Below are positions 25,340 through 34,033 of a stretch of 64,000 nt of DNA, one piece after another. Origin of the DNA: Bradyrhizobium sp. Gha (GTDB lineage Bacteria > Pseudomonadota > Alphaproteobacteria > Rhizobiales > Xanthobacteraceae); assembly GCF_900113735.1 (NCBI RefSeq), contig NZ_FOQM01000015.1, positions 102,145 to 166,144 of the forward strand, read 5' to 3'. Made by a program: the position numbers and the translations under genes. The notes under the pieces were generated by a model that saw nothing but the letters and a program-made list of their open reading frames with translations, was not told the DNA's origin and made no database searches. Every line of letters begins with the position of its first letter. The first letter of the stretch is position 1.

Positions 25340-25882
25340 ATGTTCAAGTCGGTAATTTCTGCGTTTCTCTTCGTTATCATTAGCTCAATTGCTTCGGAAG
25401 CACGACCCTACCGCATCATTAGAGCGACTGAATGCAATGTCGTCATGCCCTGCGACTTCTCGAATGCGCAAACGCCTCGCGAGCACGTGTCGAGGTACTC
25501 ACTACAAGCATACCGTTCAAAACAACTCACGGCTGAGAGCGGCGCCGCCGCCACAGTGGTGACTGTCTCCGGCGATCGGATCGTCGGCGGCCGGCCGGCC
25601 GGTTGCCCTTCGGCCTTTTGCGGCTGCGGCGCGTCGCTGCGCGTGTTCGGACGTATCGTGCCGGAGCTAAATCTCGCAGCCAACTGGCTGCGCTTTCCGC
25701 GCACCGCGCCGGCGCCCGGAATGGTCGCCGCGCGTCGCGGCCATGTCTTCGTTCTGGAGCAGTCCCTCGGAGGCGACATGTGGATGGCGTACGACGCCAA
25801 TTCGGGCGGTCACACAACGCGAATGCATGCGCGTTCGCTGCGGGGCTACACTATCGTCAACCCGCGCGCCTCGATGAGTTGA
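25340..25882 (+). CDS. Secreted protein of unknown function
   Basis: 180 residues from ATG 25340, with GGAG 8 bases before it. The first 22 residues are a Sec signal peptide (MFKSVISAFLFVIISSIASEA) with likely cleavage after SEA. The mature part has two cysteine-containing clusters (ATECNVVMPCDF and AGCPSAFCGCGASL) and a C-terminal region with MVAARRGHVFVLEQSLGG and HTTRMHARSLRGY. A similar arrangement occurs in unnamed secreted proteins of Bradyrhizobium, but I cannot assign a family or activity. Codon use is a little more AT-rich at the start than in the neighbours. Flanking genes give no functional clue. Confidence 0.7.
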   Translation: MFKSVISAFLFVIISSIASEARPYRIIRATECNVVMPCDFSNAQTPREHVSRYSLQAYRSKQLTAESGAAATVVTVSGDRIVGGRPAGCPSAFCGCGASLRVFGRIVPELNLAANWLRFPRTAPAPGMVAARRGHVFVLEQSLGGDMWMAYDANSGGHTTRMHARSLRGYTIVNPRASMS

Positions 25883-25920
25883 GAGTGAGTTCGAGAGAAT
25901 GGCGAGGTGCCCGGGCCCAA

Positions 25921-27396
25921 TCACACCCGGAGCACCTTGCCGGGATTCATGATGTTCTGCGGATCGAGCGCGCGCTTGATGGTGCGCATGATGTCGAGCT
26001 CGGTCTTTGACCGGTAGTGGCTGAGCTCGTCGAGCTTCTCGATGCCGATGCCGTGCTCCGCCGAGATCGAGCCGCCCATGGAGGTGACGAGATCGTTCAC
26101 GGCGCGCGTGAGGGCGGCGGTGTACTGGTTCAGTGTCGGCTGATCCATGCCGATTGGCCCCATGAACGAGAAGTGCAGGTTGCCGTCGCCGATGTGCCCG
26201 AGAGGGTAGGGGCGAATGCTCGGGAGAATGTCGAGCACGGCCTTGAGCCCCTTGTCGATGAATTCGGGAATCCTGGAGATCGCGACCGATATGTCGTAGC
26301 TGATGCCAGGACCCTCGGCGCGGGAGGCCTCGGCCATGGCTTCCCGGATGCGCCACATGTTGCGCGATTGGCTGACGGTCTGCGCGATCACCGCGTCGAG
26401 CACGCGACCGGCCTCGAGTTGATCGGCGAGAAACGCCTCCAGCTTCTCCGACATGCCATCAGCTCCGTCTTGCCGTGCGCGCGAAGACGACCATTCCAGC
26501 AGCAGGTACCACGGCGTATCCGCCTTGAGCGGATCCTGGACGCCGGGAATGTGGCGCATCACGAGGTCGACCGCGGCGCGGCTCAGCAGCTCGCAGGACC
26601 CGACATTGTCCTCGGAGGCCGCATGCGCCTCCGACAGGATCTCGAGCGCCGCGCGCGGATCGCGAACGGCCAGCCACGCGGTGCACACGTCCTTCGGCGC
26701 CGGCCACAGCTTGACGACCGCCTTGGTGATGATGCCGAGCGTTCCCTCGGCGCCCATGAAGAGATGCTTGAGGTCGTAGCCGGTGTTGTCCTTCTTCAAG
26801 GCGCGCAGTCCGTCCCAGACGTCGCCATTGGGCAAGACGACCTCGAGGCCCAGGACGAGATTGCGGGCGTTGCCGTAGCGCAGCACCTGCACGCCGCCGG
26901 CATTGGTCGAGAGATTGCCGCCGATCATGCAGGAGCCCTGTGCGCCAAGGCTGAGCGGCAGGAATCTGTCGTGACTGGCCGCGGTCTCTTGCAGGGTCTG
27001 CAAGACGCAGCCGGCCTCGACCGTCATCGCATAGCCGACGGGATCGATGTCCAGCACGCGGTTCATCCGGCCGAGCGACAGCACGATGCCTGTATGCGCC
27101 GGCCAGGGCGTGGCGCCGCCCATCAGTCCGGTGTTGCCGCCCTGCGGCACGATCGCGACGCCGTGCGCATTGCAGAGCCGGACCACCTTCGAGACCTCAT
27201 CGGTACTGGCGGGACGTACGACCGCGCCGGCGCTGCCGAACAGCTGTCCGCGCCAGTCCGTGACGAACGGCTGCTTGCCGTGCTCATCCTCGATGAAACC
27301 CTTCTCGCCCACGATCGCGCGCAACGCGTCGCGGAGTTGGGCGGTCAAAGGAGCAGTGGGAATGGCAGGGACGGGTGACGGAAAGGCGGTCGGCAT
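25921..27396 (-). CDS. FAD-binding oxidase, glycolate oxidase GlcD/D-lactate dehydrogenase type
   Basis: 491 residues of the PCMH/VAO family. The FAD-binding region reads VPQGGNTGLMGGATP and GGNLSTNAGGVQVLRYG, followed by GLEVVLPNGDVW. The C-terminal FAD-oxidase domain has the active-site region PYPLGHIGDGNLHFS and ends with the typical DPQNIMNPGKVL. Such flavoproteins oxidise 2-hydroxy acids (D-lactate, glycolate, D-2-hydroxyglutarate) and pass electrons to quinone or an ETF. ATG 27396 is chosen; a longer open frame upstream runs through the tad-gene region and has no family support. It stands as a single gene, so the substrate is undecided. Confidence 0.88.
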   Translation of the reverse strand: MPTAFPSPVPAIPTAPLTAQLRDALRAIVGEKGFIEDEHGKQPFVTDWRGQLFGSAGAVVRPASTDEVSKVVRLCNAHGVAIVPQGGNTGLMGGATPWPAHTGIVLSLGRMNRVLDIDPVGYAMTVEAGCVLQTLQETAASHDRFLPLSLGAQGSCMIGGNLSTNAGGVQVLRYGNARNLVLGLEVVLPNGDVWDGLRALKKDNTGYDLKHLFMGAEGTLGIITKAVVKLWPAPKDVCTAWLAVRDPRAALEILSEAHAASEDNVGSCELLSRAAVDLVMRHIPGVQDPLKADTPWYLLLEWSSSRARQDGADGMSEKLEAFLADQLEAGRVLDAVIAQTVSQSRNMWRIREAMAEASRAEGPGISYDISVAISRIPEFIDKGLKAVLDILPSIRPYPLGHIGDGNLHFSFMGPIGMDQPTLNQYTAALTRAVNDLVTSMGGSISAEHGIGIEKLDELSHYRSKTELDIMRTIKRALDPQNIMNPGKVLRV

Positions 27397-27581
27397 CTTG
27401 TTTCCTCTGGCGCATCTTGGTGTGCACTGCGCGCGAAGCGCTTGAGGAGCATTGTCCACGTTTGGGACAGGAAGTCTAACGGCAATATCGGTAACCTCAG
27501 GAGAATTTCCCGCAACGTCTCCCGACAGGTTCGCCAACATCCTGCGCCTGCGAGACCAAGGTCCTCCGGATACGCCCGGCT

Positions 27582-28133
27582 TCAACTGCACGGATACTGC
27601 ACGGCCGAGGAAACGCGCGGATACAGGTAGTAGCTCTCGCCGATCGGGATGGTCCCGCTGATCGTATAGCCAAGGTTGGGGGTGTATTGGTACGTGACCT
27701 CGCCGAGCAGCAACGATACATTGGAGGGCGAGGGAGTGCCGAGGGCCGTTGGCAGAGTTATCGGCTGAGCCACTGGGCGTGGGGTGCCGTTGAGTGCTTT
27801 GCTCCAGGTCACGGTCGCTTTGCCGTTGGCGTCCGTGGATACTTCCGACACGATGACCGTCGTGTTCGCCGAAGAATAGGGAGCGATCGTCGCCGCCGAT
27901 GCGCCAAGCATGGCGCTCAGCGTCGTGTCGGTGACGCATGCGTTTCGCGACACCAGATCCACGACCGTGTGGGCGGTTTCACTGACCTTGACGCTGATCG
28001 CCATCCCGTTGCCGAGTTCGACGCCCCCCACATAGAGCACCAGCATGAACGGCACTACGATGGCGAACTCCGTCGCGGCCACGGCGCGCGTGTCCACCCA
28101 GAACTTCCGCATGCGATGAGGCGTCGGGCTCAT
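27582..28133 (-). CDS. TadE-like pseudopilin
   Basis: 183 residues. A short basic leader and one N-terminal hydrophobic helix follow the TadE pattern (AVAATEFAIVVPFMLVLYVG, with the invariant Glu after the Thr), then a Ser/Thr-rich extracellular domain ending in a short tail (SSAVQYPCS). TadE-class proteins are inner-membrane minor pseudopilins needed for Flp pilus assembly. It overlaps the upstream TadE gene by 4 bp (ATGA) and is the last of three linked genes. No TadA ATPase, TadB/C platform, prepilin peptidase or Flp pilin gene is near. Confidence 0.83.
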   Translation of the reverse strand: MSPTPHRMRKFWVDTRAVAATEFAIVVPFMLVLYVGGVELGNGMAISVKVSETAHTVVDLVSRNACVTDTTLSAMLGASAATIAPYSSANTTVIVSEVSTDANGKATVTWSKALNGTPRPVAQPITLPTALGTPSPSNVSLLLGEVTYQYTPNLGYTISGTIPIGESYYLYPRVSSAVQYPCS

Positions 28134-28693
28134 GAGTTGACGAAAGCCTCGTTCATGAAAGCCGTGGACGACATTATCAGGCGGCTGTTGCTATTCGGTT
28201 GGTTTGCCAAAGTGAAGCCGAGTGGACCCAGGAAAACCGGCCACAGATACATCACCCGCACGACGACGATGTCTCCCTGATTGCCGGGGTTGAATTGCCA
28301 GACGTTCGTCACCTTTCCATTGCCGTCATAAGTGAGGCTTGGCAGGGCCGTGTTGGTCGAACTCCATGAGTTGGCAACCTGGACGTCGATCATCAGGCCG
28401 CTGCAGTCGAATAGGATCACGACGTTGGAGCAGACCGCGCTCGCAAACTGGGCCTGCGTCATGCCCTGGGCCTGCGCCTGCCCCGTCAGGATCGCCCGGC
28501 TCGATTGGTTCACCACCTGTTCCAGGAGCTGCTGCGCAAAGAAAACCAGGAAGGTCTGGATGATCGCGACCAGCAAAGCGATGAAAGCCGGGGCGATCAG
28601 CGCGAACTCGACCGCGGTTGCGCCCTTCCGGTCGGCAAAGAACGCGCGCCAGCGGCGGCGTCTGGTTGTGGGCACGGCGTGCGTGGCGGTCAT
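28130..28693 (-). CDS. TadE-like pseudopilin
   Basis: 187 residues with an Arg-rich cytoplasmic leader (TTRRRRWRAFF), then DRKGATAVEFALIAPAFIAL with the conserved Glu, and an N-terminal membrane helix. The exported part contains two Cys (VCSNVVILFDCSG), likely a disulfide. It is 11 bp downstream of the vWA-type gene and overlaps the following TadE-like gene, so the three are almost certainly one operon. It is a paralogue of the neighbouring TadE-like protein with a different outer domain, so the two may form a heteromeric minor pseudopilin. Confidence 0.85.
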   Translation of the reverse strand: MTATHAVPTTRRRRWRAFFADRKGATAVEFALIAPAFIALLVAIIQTFLVFFAQQLLEQVVNQSSRAILTGQAQAQGMTQAQFASAVCSNVVILFDCSGLMIDVQVANSWSSTNTALPSLTYDGNGKVTNVWQFNPGNQGDIVVVRVMYLWPVFLGPLGFTLANQPNSNSRLIMSSTAFMNEAFVNS

Positions 28694-28704
28694 GTTTGCT
28701 TTCT

Positions 28705-30246
28705 CTATTGAGTCAGGCGGGGGTCGGACGCGACCTTGAGGAAGAGAGCCTGGAGAGCGCTGGTGATGTCGCCGTTGGTCGACACCTTCTGATACAAATC
28801 GGGCGATGAGGCGCAGCTTTGCAGATTTGTCTCGATCTGGCTGGTCGAGCCGGTGGACGTTCCATTGAAGGGGTAGATCCAGCTGTCGTACCAGGAGTTC
28901 GTTTTATGGAGCGCCGCGTCGTCATATTCGGTGTAAAGCACCGCGATGCGGATCTTCCTGTTCTTGATGGTGGTGCAGATCGTGGGATCGAGCGGCGCCT
29001 GGCAGCGCTTGCCAGTGAGAGTCTTCTTGCAGGAGGTCGTGTACGCGTCGGTCGTAATGTTGACGTCCTCAACGCCGTCGGTCACGAGGAACACGACTTC
29101 CTGTGGCGTGTCGTTGGCGACGTTGGTACCGTTCCCCGGATTCGGCATGATCTTGTTGAGACCGCTCAATGCGCCCGCGATGCTGGTGTCGGCATCGCTA
29201 TTGTTGTTCGACGATGTCAGCCAGTTATTCTTGTAAACTGGCAGGACCGCGATGTTGTTGGCGTAATTCTGGATGGTCGCTACCGTGTAGCTGGTTGTCG
29301 AGTTGGGCGTCACGGGAGTTTGCACCACCCCCGGTTTTCCGGAAGGCGCGAAGATCGGCGAGCTGCTGTTCAACTGCCAATCAAACGTATAGATCGCAAC
29401 CCCATAAGTATTTCGATTGGTGGTCGATACGCTTTGGGCTGTCGTCATCAGGGATTTGACGGCCTGGGTTACACGATCGATGCGTAACGTGAGGCCGAGA
29501 TTGCGAGCAAGCTGGTAGTTGTCAATTCCACCTGGATTGCCCAGATTGTCTGCGGCGGGATTGGTTTCGTGGCATGCGAATCCGCACCCTTTGGTGCCGC
29601 TTGAGTCGACCTGCTTTTGCGTGTTGGCGATCAGCGTGTTGATGTCGCTCGATGTTGCGCCGATGGCCATCGAAGGCGAGTCGTCCAGCAAGAGATAGAA
29701 ATTGATGTTGGGGGCGCCCTGGTTGCGTGCCAATGACTGACCTGCGAACGGCCAGCTTGCCTGTTTGAGCAGGGTTGGGAAGGCATTGGTCGCGGTCGCG
29801 TTGTAGCAAATCTGGACGTTGCGAACGACCTGGTTGTTCGAGTTGACAGGGTCAGCATAGACTGCGTCCACGCCCGGGCACGGGGCGTAGGTACAGTAGC
29901 CGGTTGTGGCATCGGGTCTGCTGCAATTGACAGCGACCGTGAAATTTGGCTGCGCGGGCAAGTTGTTGTTGCTCACCAGAGCGTTCGCGGTGACGTTGAA
30001 GACGTTCTTCGCTGCGGTCTGGGCCGCCTGCGGGCTCTGCTGCATCATTGCCGAGGTGACTGTGGCGACGGCGGCAGCGTCGCTGGCCGAGTCGAGGTTC
30101 ACCTTCATGTGCTGCGTATGCGTGTAGTCCAGCGCCATGCCCAGCAGAAAGACGGTCGGAACCATCACCAGCGCAAAGATCACGGCGACGTTGGCCTTGC
30201 GATCTCTGGCAAAACGACACAACCAAGCGCGGAGCATGATCTTCAT
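28705..30246 (-). CDS. TadG-like protein with von Willebrand factor A domain
   Basis: 513 residues. An N-terminal TadG/Flp-like membrane helix (RKANVAVIFALVMVPTVFLL), then DSASDAAAVATVTSAMM, precede a vWA domain with the MIDAS-like DDSPSMAIGATSSD. Metal-ion-dependent adhesion sites of this kind bind proteins. ATG 30246 is used; ATG 30237 has AGGA at better spacing and would remove three residues. The product is probably exported and anchored at the inner membrane, working with the two TadE-like proteins encoded immediately downstream. It lies 352 bp from the porin gene. A separate tad locus elsewhere in the genome would have to supply the secretion motor. Confidence 0.86.
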   Translation of the reverse strand: MKIMLRAWLCRFARDRKANVAVIFALVMVPTVFLLGMALDYTHTQHMKVNLDSASDAAAVATVTSAMMQQSPQAAQTAAKNVFNVTANALVSNNNLPAQPNFTVAVNCSRPDATTGYCTYAPCPGVDAVYADPVNSNNQVVRNVQICYNATATNAFPTLLKQASWPFAGQSLARNQGAPNINFYLLLDDSPSMAIGATSSDINTLIANTQKQVDSSGTKGCGFACHETNPAADNLGNPGGIDNYQLARNLGLTLRIDRVTQAVKSLMTTAQSVSTTNRNTYGVAIYTFDWQLNSSSPIFAPSGKPGVVQTPVTPNSTTSYTVATIQNYANNIAVLPVYKNNWLTSSNNNSDADTSIAGALSGLNKIMPNPGNGTNVANDTPQEVVFLVTDGVEDVNITTDAYTTSCKKTLTGKRCQAPLDPTICTTIKNRKIRIAVLYTEYDDAALHKTNSWYDSWIYPFNGTSTGSTSQIETNLQSCASSPDLYQKVSTNGDITSALQALFLKVASDPRLTQ

Positions 30247-30598
30247 CCTAATCGCCGTGAGTCTCGGCAAAGGCAATTTTCCCTGGCTCATCAAGGATCG
30301 AGGAACGCGACCGGGCGGCCTCTGCGGACTTCTCGGCAGAGCGAAACTTTGAAGATCGCCCGTTAAGCAAGGCTTACGCGGATCGCGCGAACATGGGCCG
30401 CCGAAATCCGCCGTTGCCGGATTGAGCGGCATCATTAACGAGGGCTAAACGCAGCCAGGACAATCGAAGCGAGCTGTTGCAGAAGACCGGCTGGGGGCTC
30501 GCCACCTGATTGATGCCGTGATGGGCCCGCGGCATTGCGGGCGGCTTCGGTCGCCAGGCCAGCTGTCGGTTGCGCGGGCAGGTTCTTGCTTGCGCGTC
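30247..30598. other. Intergenic region upstream of the tad-like genes
   Basis: 352 bp between the porin stop and the TadG-like start, with both genes on the minus strand. I see no coding sequence with family features, no repeat arms and no clear terminator hairpin. It presumably holds the promoter of the tad-like operon and the 3' end of the porin transcript. Confidence 0.5.
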
Positions 30599-32014
30599 CT
30601 AAAATTTCAGTGTCGTTCTCAGACCCAGCACCGCCGCGTTCTTGAGCGCCTTGCCCGGCATCGGTCCCAAGGGGTCGGTCGCCCCCCCGCCGGGATGGAT
30701 GATGTATTGGAAATTCGGCTGAAGGGTCCAGCCATCGCGTAGCTGATACTGGTAGACGGCCGTCAAAAGTCCTTCGAAGGTGCGCGCCGGCCAGGATGGT
30801 CCGATCATCACCCGATAGTCGGCGTCGAGCGCCTGGGCTCGCCGCGAGACGTGCGCGTAACCTGCCGCGATGCCGAACTTGTCGTCGGGACGCTTGTCGC
30901 TCAGTCCGATGAACTCGAACCCGGCGTCCGCATAGAGATCGATCAGGTTGCGGTCGGCTGGCGCACCCGAAACGCGGGCGAATACGCCGATCCCGCGATC
31001 GTCGCTCTTCGGCACGCGATAGAGCTGCTGCTCGAAGACGGCCCATCCTCCAATGTCACCCGCCAACATGAGGGGCGTACCGCTGCTGGCGGCAGCGGCG
31101 AGAGACACTCCATTGTTCGCAAGTTGCAGATCGGAAAACGATCCGAAGTGACGCCAGCCGCCGAGCTTGATCTGCCCGGTCAGATTGGGATCGCCCTTTT
31201 TGTTGTTCCACGCATACTGGATCTGGCCGAGGAGGAGGGGTGGATCGTTGACGCGGAAATTGACGCCATAGCGGTCGCGTTGCTGCGGATCGTCGGGCCC
31301 AGGTCCCGCCTGGTTGCCGTCGAACACGCCGCCAAGCACAGACAGGTGGTCCGTCACGTTGACCAGCAGGCGGGTGCCCATCGCCGCCAGCGGCGGTGAA
31401 GGCCCGCCGCTTGGCAGGTCCAGCGATGTGATCGCCGGCCAGCCCATCGAAGCGTTGGTAAAGACGTCGGTGTATTTCGTATTGAAGAACTCGCTGTCGG
31501 CGGCGAGCTGACCAAACTTGAGCGAGACCTTCTTGTCGCCCCACTGCTTCTCGAAATAGGCTTCGTACAAGCGGGTGGACGGCAGTGCTTCAATGCCGCT
31601 GACGACCAGAAAATTGCCGAGATAATTGCGCGACAAGCCCTCGCCGTGAATCTGGAACATGTTGGCGTGAAAGGTCAGCTTGTCAATTCCGGCGAGCTTC
31701 TGCAGGTCGACATCAACGGCGAGATTGAGCCGGCCTTCGTAGATCGCACCTTGCTTGAGGCCGCCCGTCACATTTCCGAGCGTCTCGCCAATGTAGGTCA
31801 CGGCAAACTTGACTCCATGTTTTTCGAAGGGGTTTGGAAGAAGCCCAAGCGTCTTTTCCTCAACGGTGCTTTCGCCGGTATCGGGATCGGCGGGCTTGTC
31901 GTCATCGGTTTTCTTGTCGTCCTGTGCGAGAGCGTGCGAGCCTGCAAGCAGGCTTGCAAAAGCCGCGGCCTGTATCAGGCACTTGGCTGACCTGCTCAGC
32001 TTGAATCGCAACAA
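30599..32014 (-). CDS. OprB family carbohydrate-selective porin
   Basis: About 471 residues. The N-terminus gives a signal peptide (CLIQAAAFASLLAGSHALA) cleaved before QDD. The rest is a beta-barrel pattern with OprB features such as KLGGWRHFGSFSDL, YGVNFRVNDPP and, near the end, WTLQPNFQYIIHPGGGATDP. OprB porins let sugars and small solutes pass the outer membrane. No ATG lies at the signal peptide; the likely start is TTG at 32014 (or 32011), with AGGGG 8 bases upstream. It is transcribed away from the pyrophosphatase. The solute is unknown; the sugar importer at 7430-11743 is a possible partner. Confidence 0.85.
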   Translation of the reverse strand: MLRFKLSRSAKCLIQAAAFASLLAGSHALAQDDKKTDDDKPADPDTGESTVEEKTLGLLPNPFEKHGVKFAVTYIGETLGNVTGGLKQGAIYEGRLNLAVDVDLQKLAGIDKLTFHANMFQIHGEGLSRNYLGNFLVVSGIEALPSTRLYEAYFEKQWGDKKVSLKFGQLAADSEFFNTKYTDVFTNASMGWPAITSLDLPSGGPSPPLAAMGTRLLVNVTDHLSVLGGVFDGNQAGPGPDDPQQRDRYGVNFRVNDPPLLLGQIQYAWNNKKGDPNLTGQIKLGGWRHFGSFSDLQLANNGVSLAAAASSGTPLMLAGDIGGWAVFEQQLYRVPKSDDRGIGVFARVSGAPADRNLIDLYADAGFEFIGLSDKRPDDKFGIAAGYAHVSRRAQALDADYRVMIGPSWPARTFEGLLTAVYQYQLRDGWTLQPNFQYIIHPGGGATDPLGPMPGKALKNAAVLGLRTTLKF

Positions 32015-32142
32015 GATGCAGACCCCTGAAACGGGAGGGTAGGCGACCACTCGAGGCGCGCCCCGAGAATGCCGGCCGCCGAGGGGCACAGTGGCACCTG
32101 AAGGGCTTCCGCGCACCTAACATTTGTTGATGTTCCGACGTT

Positions 32143-32658
32143 TTAACCGGACAAACGTCTGATGGTCTTGACGGCGTGCCGGGGACCACGCCAGCCCAGG
32201 AACTCGAGCTCCTTGTTCTCGAGCACGTTGGTGGCACGGAAGAACTCTTCGAGTTCACCTCGCGCGCGCGAAGGCAGATGGCGGATGTCCCTCAGGTCCG
32301 TTTCGAGGGGCGATCGATCGGGTACCGCGAACACGCGATCATTGCGCTCCTTCTTGCCCTTGCTTTTCTGCTCCATCTCCAGAATGCCGATCGGTTTGCA
32401 TTTGAGGACGACGCCAGGATACGTGCGCGCATCATGGATGATCAGGACGTCGAGGGGATCTCCATCCGGAGCTTTGGTCGAAGGGATGAAGCCCCAATCA
32501 TAGGGATAGCTGAGCCCCGCCATCAGCGGCTTCGCGAGGGTGAAAATGTGGAGTTTCGGATCGAAGTCCAGCTTGCATGTGCTCGCGCGGGGAGTTTCAA
32601 CGACCGCGAACACGTGGTCATCGTCCGCCCATGTCGGAAGCTTCAGTACATTCGTCAT
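32143..32658 (-). CDS. ppa: Family I inorganic pyrophosphatase
   Basis: 171 residues with the family I signature DGDPLDVLII near 67-76 and the acidic surroundings needed for Mg-pyrophosphate (YPYDWGFIPST; DARTYPGVVL). It hydrolyses pyrophosphate to drive biosynthetic reactions. ATG 32658 is used, preceded by GTAGGGAAAGAG. The C-terminal tail (ELEFLGWRGPRHAVKTIRR) differs from the housekeeping PPase of most Alphaproteobacteria, so this may be a second, specialised PPase. It is followed on the same strand, after about 130 bp, by the porin gene. Confidence 0.88.
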   Translation of the reverse strand: MTNVLKLPTWADDDHVFAVVETPRASTCKLDFDPKLHIFTLAKPLMAGLSYPYDWGFIPSTKAPDGDPLDVLIIHDARTYPGVVLKCKPIGILEMEQKSKGKKERNDRVFAVPDRSPLETDLRDIRHLPSRARGELEEFFRATNVLENKELEFLGWRGPRHAVKTIRRLSG

Positions 32659-32817
32659 CTCGTACTCTTTCCCTACACTCTCATACCTCCGGCTCTCTAA
32701 GAACTGAAGCAAGTCAACGATCGTTCCAGATTTGGCAGTGGATGTCCGATGATGGTCCGCTGCCGGCCAAAGGACACAATGCCAGGAACGATTTCCGGCC
32801 CGCCGCATTCAAAGCGT

Positions 32818-32955
32818 ATGAAGAACCTATATTTCGGCATCAGCGCTCTCGCTGGTGCGCTGGTTCTCTTCACGATCTGGCTGGGCCAGCATGAACGGCA
32901 AGCGTCGATCGAGCGCCTCGAGCAATGGGAGCTTCGGTCTCCGGCTAAGCCCTAG
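32818..32955 (+). CDS. Putative 45-residue single-span membrane protein
   Basis: From ATG 32818 a 45-codon frame encodes MKNLYFGISALAGALVLF, then TIWLGQHERQASIERL and a short polar end. It has one transmembrane span followed by a charged amphipathic tail. There is no strong ribosome site (only an AAAG) and the frame overlaps no other gene. The composition is that of real membrane micro-proteins. Support is moderate; a longer frame from 32749 has a less plausible N-terminus. Confidence 0.4.
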   Translation: MKNLYFGISALAGALVLFTIWLGQHERQASIERLEQWELRSPAKP

Positions 32956-32968
32956 CGGCGACGAGCAT

Positions 32969-33000
32969 GTCACTACCGCCGGTTCGGCGGCGGCAGTGAC
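32969..33000. terminator. Hairpin between converging genes
   Basis: GTCACT (32969-32974) pairs with AGTGAC (32995-33000), and CCGCCG (32976-32981, overlapping the loop) pairs with CGGCGG (32985-32990). It lies between the small plus-strand gene and the minus-strand DUF3303 gene, and could terminate both. No U-run is present. Confidence 0.45.
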
Positions 33001-33028
33001 GTGTAGATCGATGATGAGCGCTTGACGG

Positions 33029-33304
33029 TCAACGTTTGGGGAGTGACGCCATGACCTCGCCCGCGTCTCCGTCCTCGAGACAAGGCGTGACTGTCAATGG
33101 AAGCAGGTCGGCCCATTGCGCGAGCCAACGATACATGGCTTTCGGATCACTCGATTCAGAGATCGCAAATCCCTGTCCATTCATGCCATGCCAGCGACCG
33201 AGCATCTTGACTCCCTCCGGGGGCGCGCCACCGGTCTCCAGAAAGCGGGCGACGGCTGCGTTGAAGGTTCCTTGGGGTACGCTCCAGGTGGTTATGAATT
33301 TCAT
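33029..33304 (-). CDS. DUF3303 family small protein
   Basis: 91 residues, all of them in the DUF3303 family pattern: MKFITTWSVP, RFLETGGAPPEGVKMLGRWH, GQGFAISESSD and AQWADLLPLTVTPCLED. The domain is a dimeric alpha/beta (ferredoxin-like) fold of unknown role, probably cytoplasmic since there is no signal peptide. The start is ATG at 33304 with GGGAG upstream. Neighbours are a SnoaL/DUF4440-like secreted protein upstream and converging small genes, which do not explain it. Confidence 0.82.
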   Translation of the reverse strand: MKFITTWSVPQGTFNAAVARFLETGGAPPEGVKMLGRWHGMNGQGFAISESSDPKAMYRWLAQWADLLPLTVTPCLEDGDAGEVMASLPKR

Positions 33305-33434
33305 GCGATTCTCCCATCACTAGAATTATCGGATGAATGTCGCGGCTGTGCCGCGTACGCACGATAGCGCAGGCGTCTTGAATGACAACGGCGAATGAAC
33401 AGGTGCGTCGGCCTGATCCAGCTGCCGTAAGACG

Positions 33435-33860
33435 CTATTTGCCGTCGTTCCAGATGTCGGTGGTGAGCTTCCAATCCTCTCCGACTTTCTCCCACACGAC
33501 GACGTATTTGCCGGTCACCTCCTGCGGGGATGCCCCCTTGGTCTTCAATATGAACGTGCCGATCTCGCGTGCCGCGGAAGAGCCGAGCGGTTTGACGTCC
33601 AGTGTTGTGAGCTTCGGATCGGTCACTTGTTCAGCCATGCTTTTCCACATTGCCTCGATGGCCGTTCGGCCCTGCACCATCGAGGACCCGGGTGGCAATG
33701 CGATCGCATCGGCGCTGTAGAGGGACGCAATCCCGGAAAAATCGCCCTTATTGAACAGTTCGAGCCATTTCGCATTGTTCGCGTCGATCTCGGCCTTCTG
33801 AGCCAAAGCCGGCGCGCTCAACGAGATCACGATTGTCATCGCTGCTGCTAGGTTGCGCAT
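33435..33860 (-). CDS. Secreted SnoaL/DUF4440-like protein (SgcJ/EcaC type)
   Basis: 141 residues starting at ATG 33860, which has GGAG 8 bases upstream; a second ATG at 33866 is too close to that site. Residues 1-20 form a Sec signal peptide (MRNLAAAMTIVISLSAPALA). The mature domain follows the cone-shaped NTF2-like fold: DANNAKWLELFNKGDFSGIA, LYSADAIALPPGSSMVQGR and VTGKYVVVWEKVGEDWKL. Family members bind small ligands or act as isomerases, and many are of unknown function. It is close to the MFS gene on the same strand, but the 173-bp gap argues against one operon. Confidence 0.82.
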   Translation of the reverse strand: MRNLAAAMTIVISLSAPALAQKAEIDANNAKWLELFNKGDFSGIASLYSADAIALPPGSSMVQGRTAIEAMWKSMAEQVTDPKLTTLDVKPLGSSAAREIGTFILKTKGASPQEVTGKYVVVWEKVGEDWKLTTDIWNDGK

Positions 33861-34033
33861 GATCATCTCCAGAGGATGCAGGGCAGTCGTCTGTCTCGAT
33901 GGCGGATGCGTTGGATGACGCATCCCAGACCCGCCCAGGTGCAACAGCAATTCCGGGGAATTACCGTCAGCACCATTGACGAAGCTGCGCAGTGGATTGA
34001 GCCGCGAGATAGCGGGCGTGTGTCCCGACAGCA

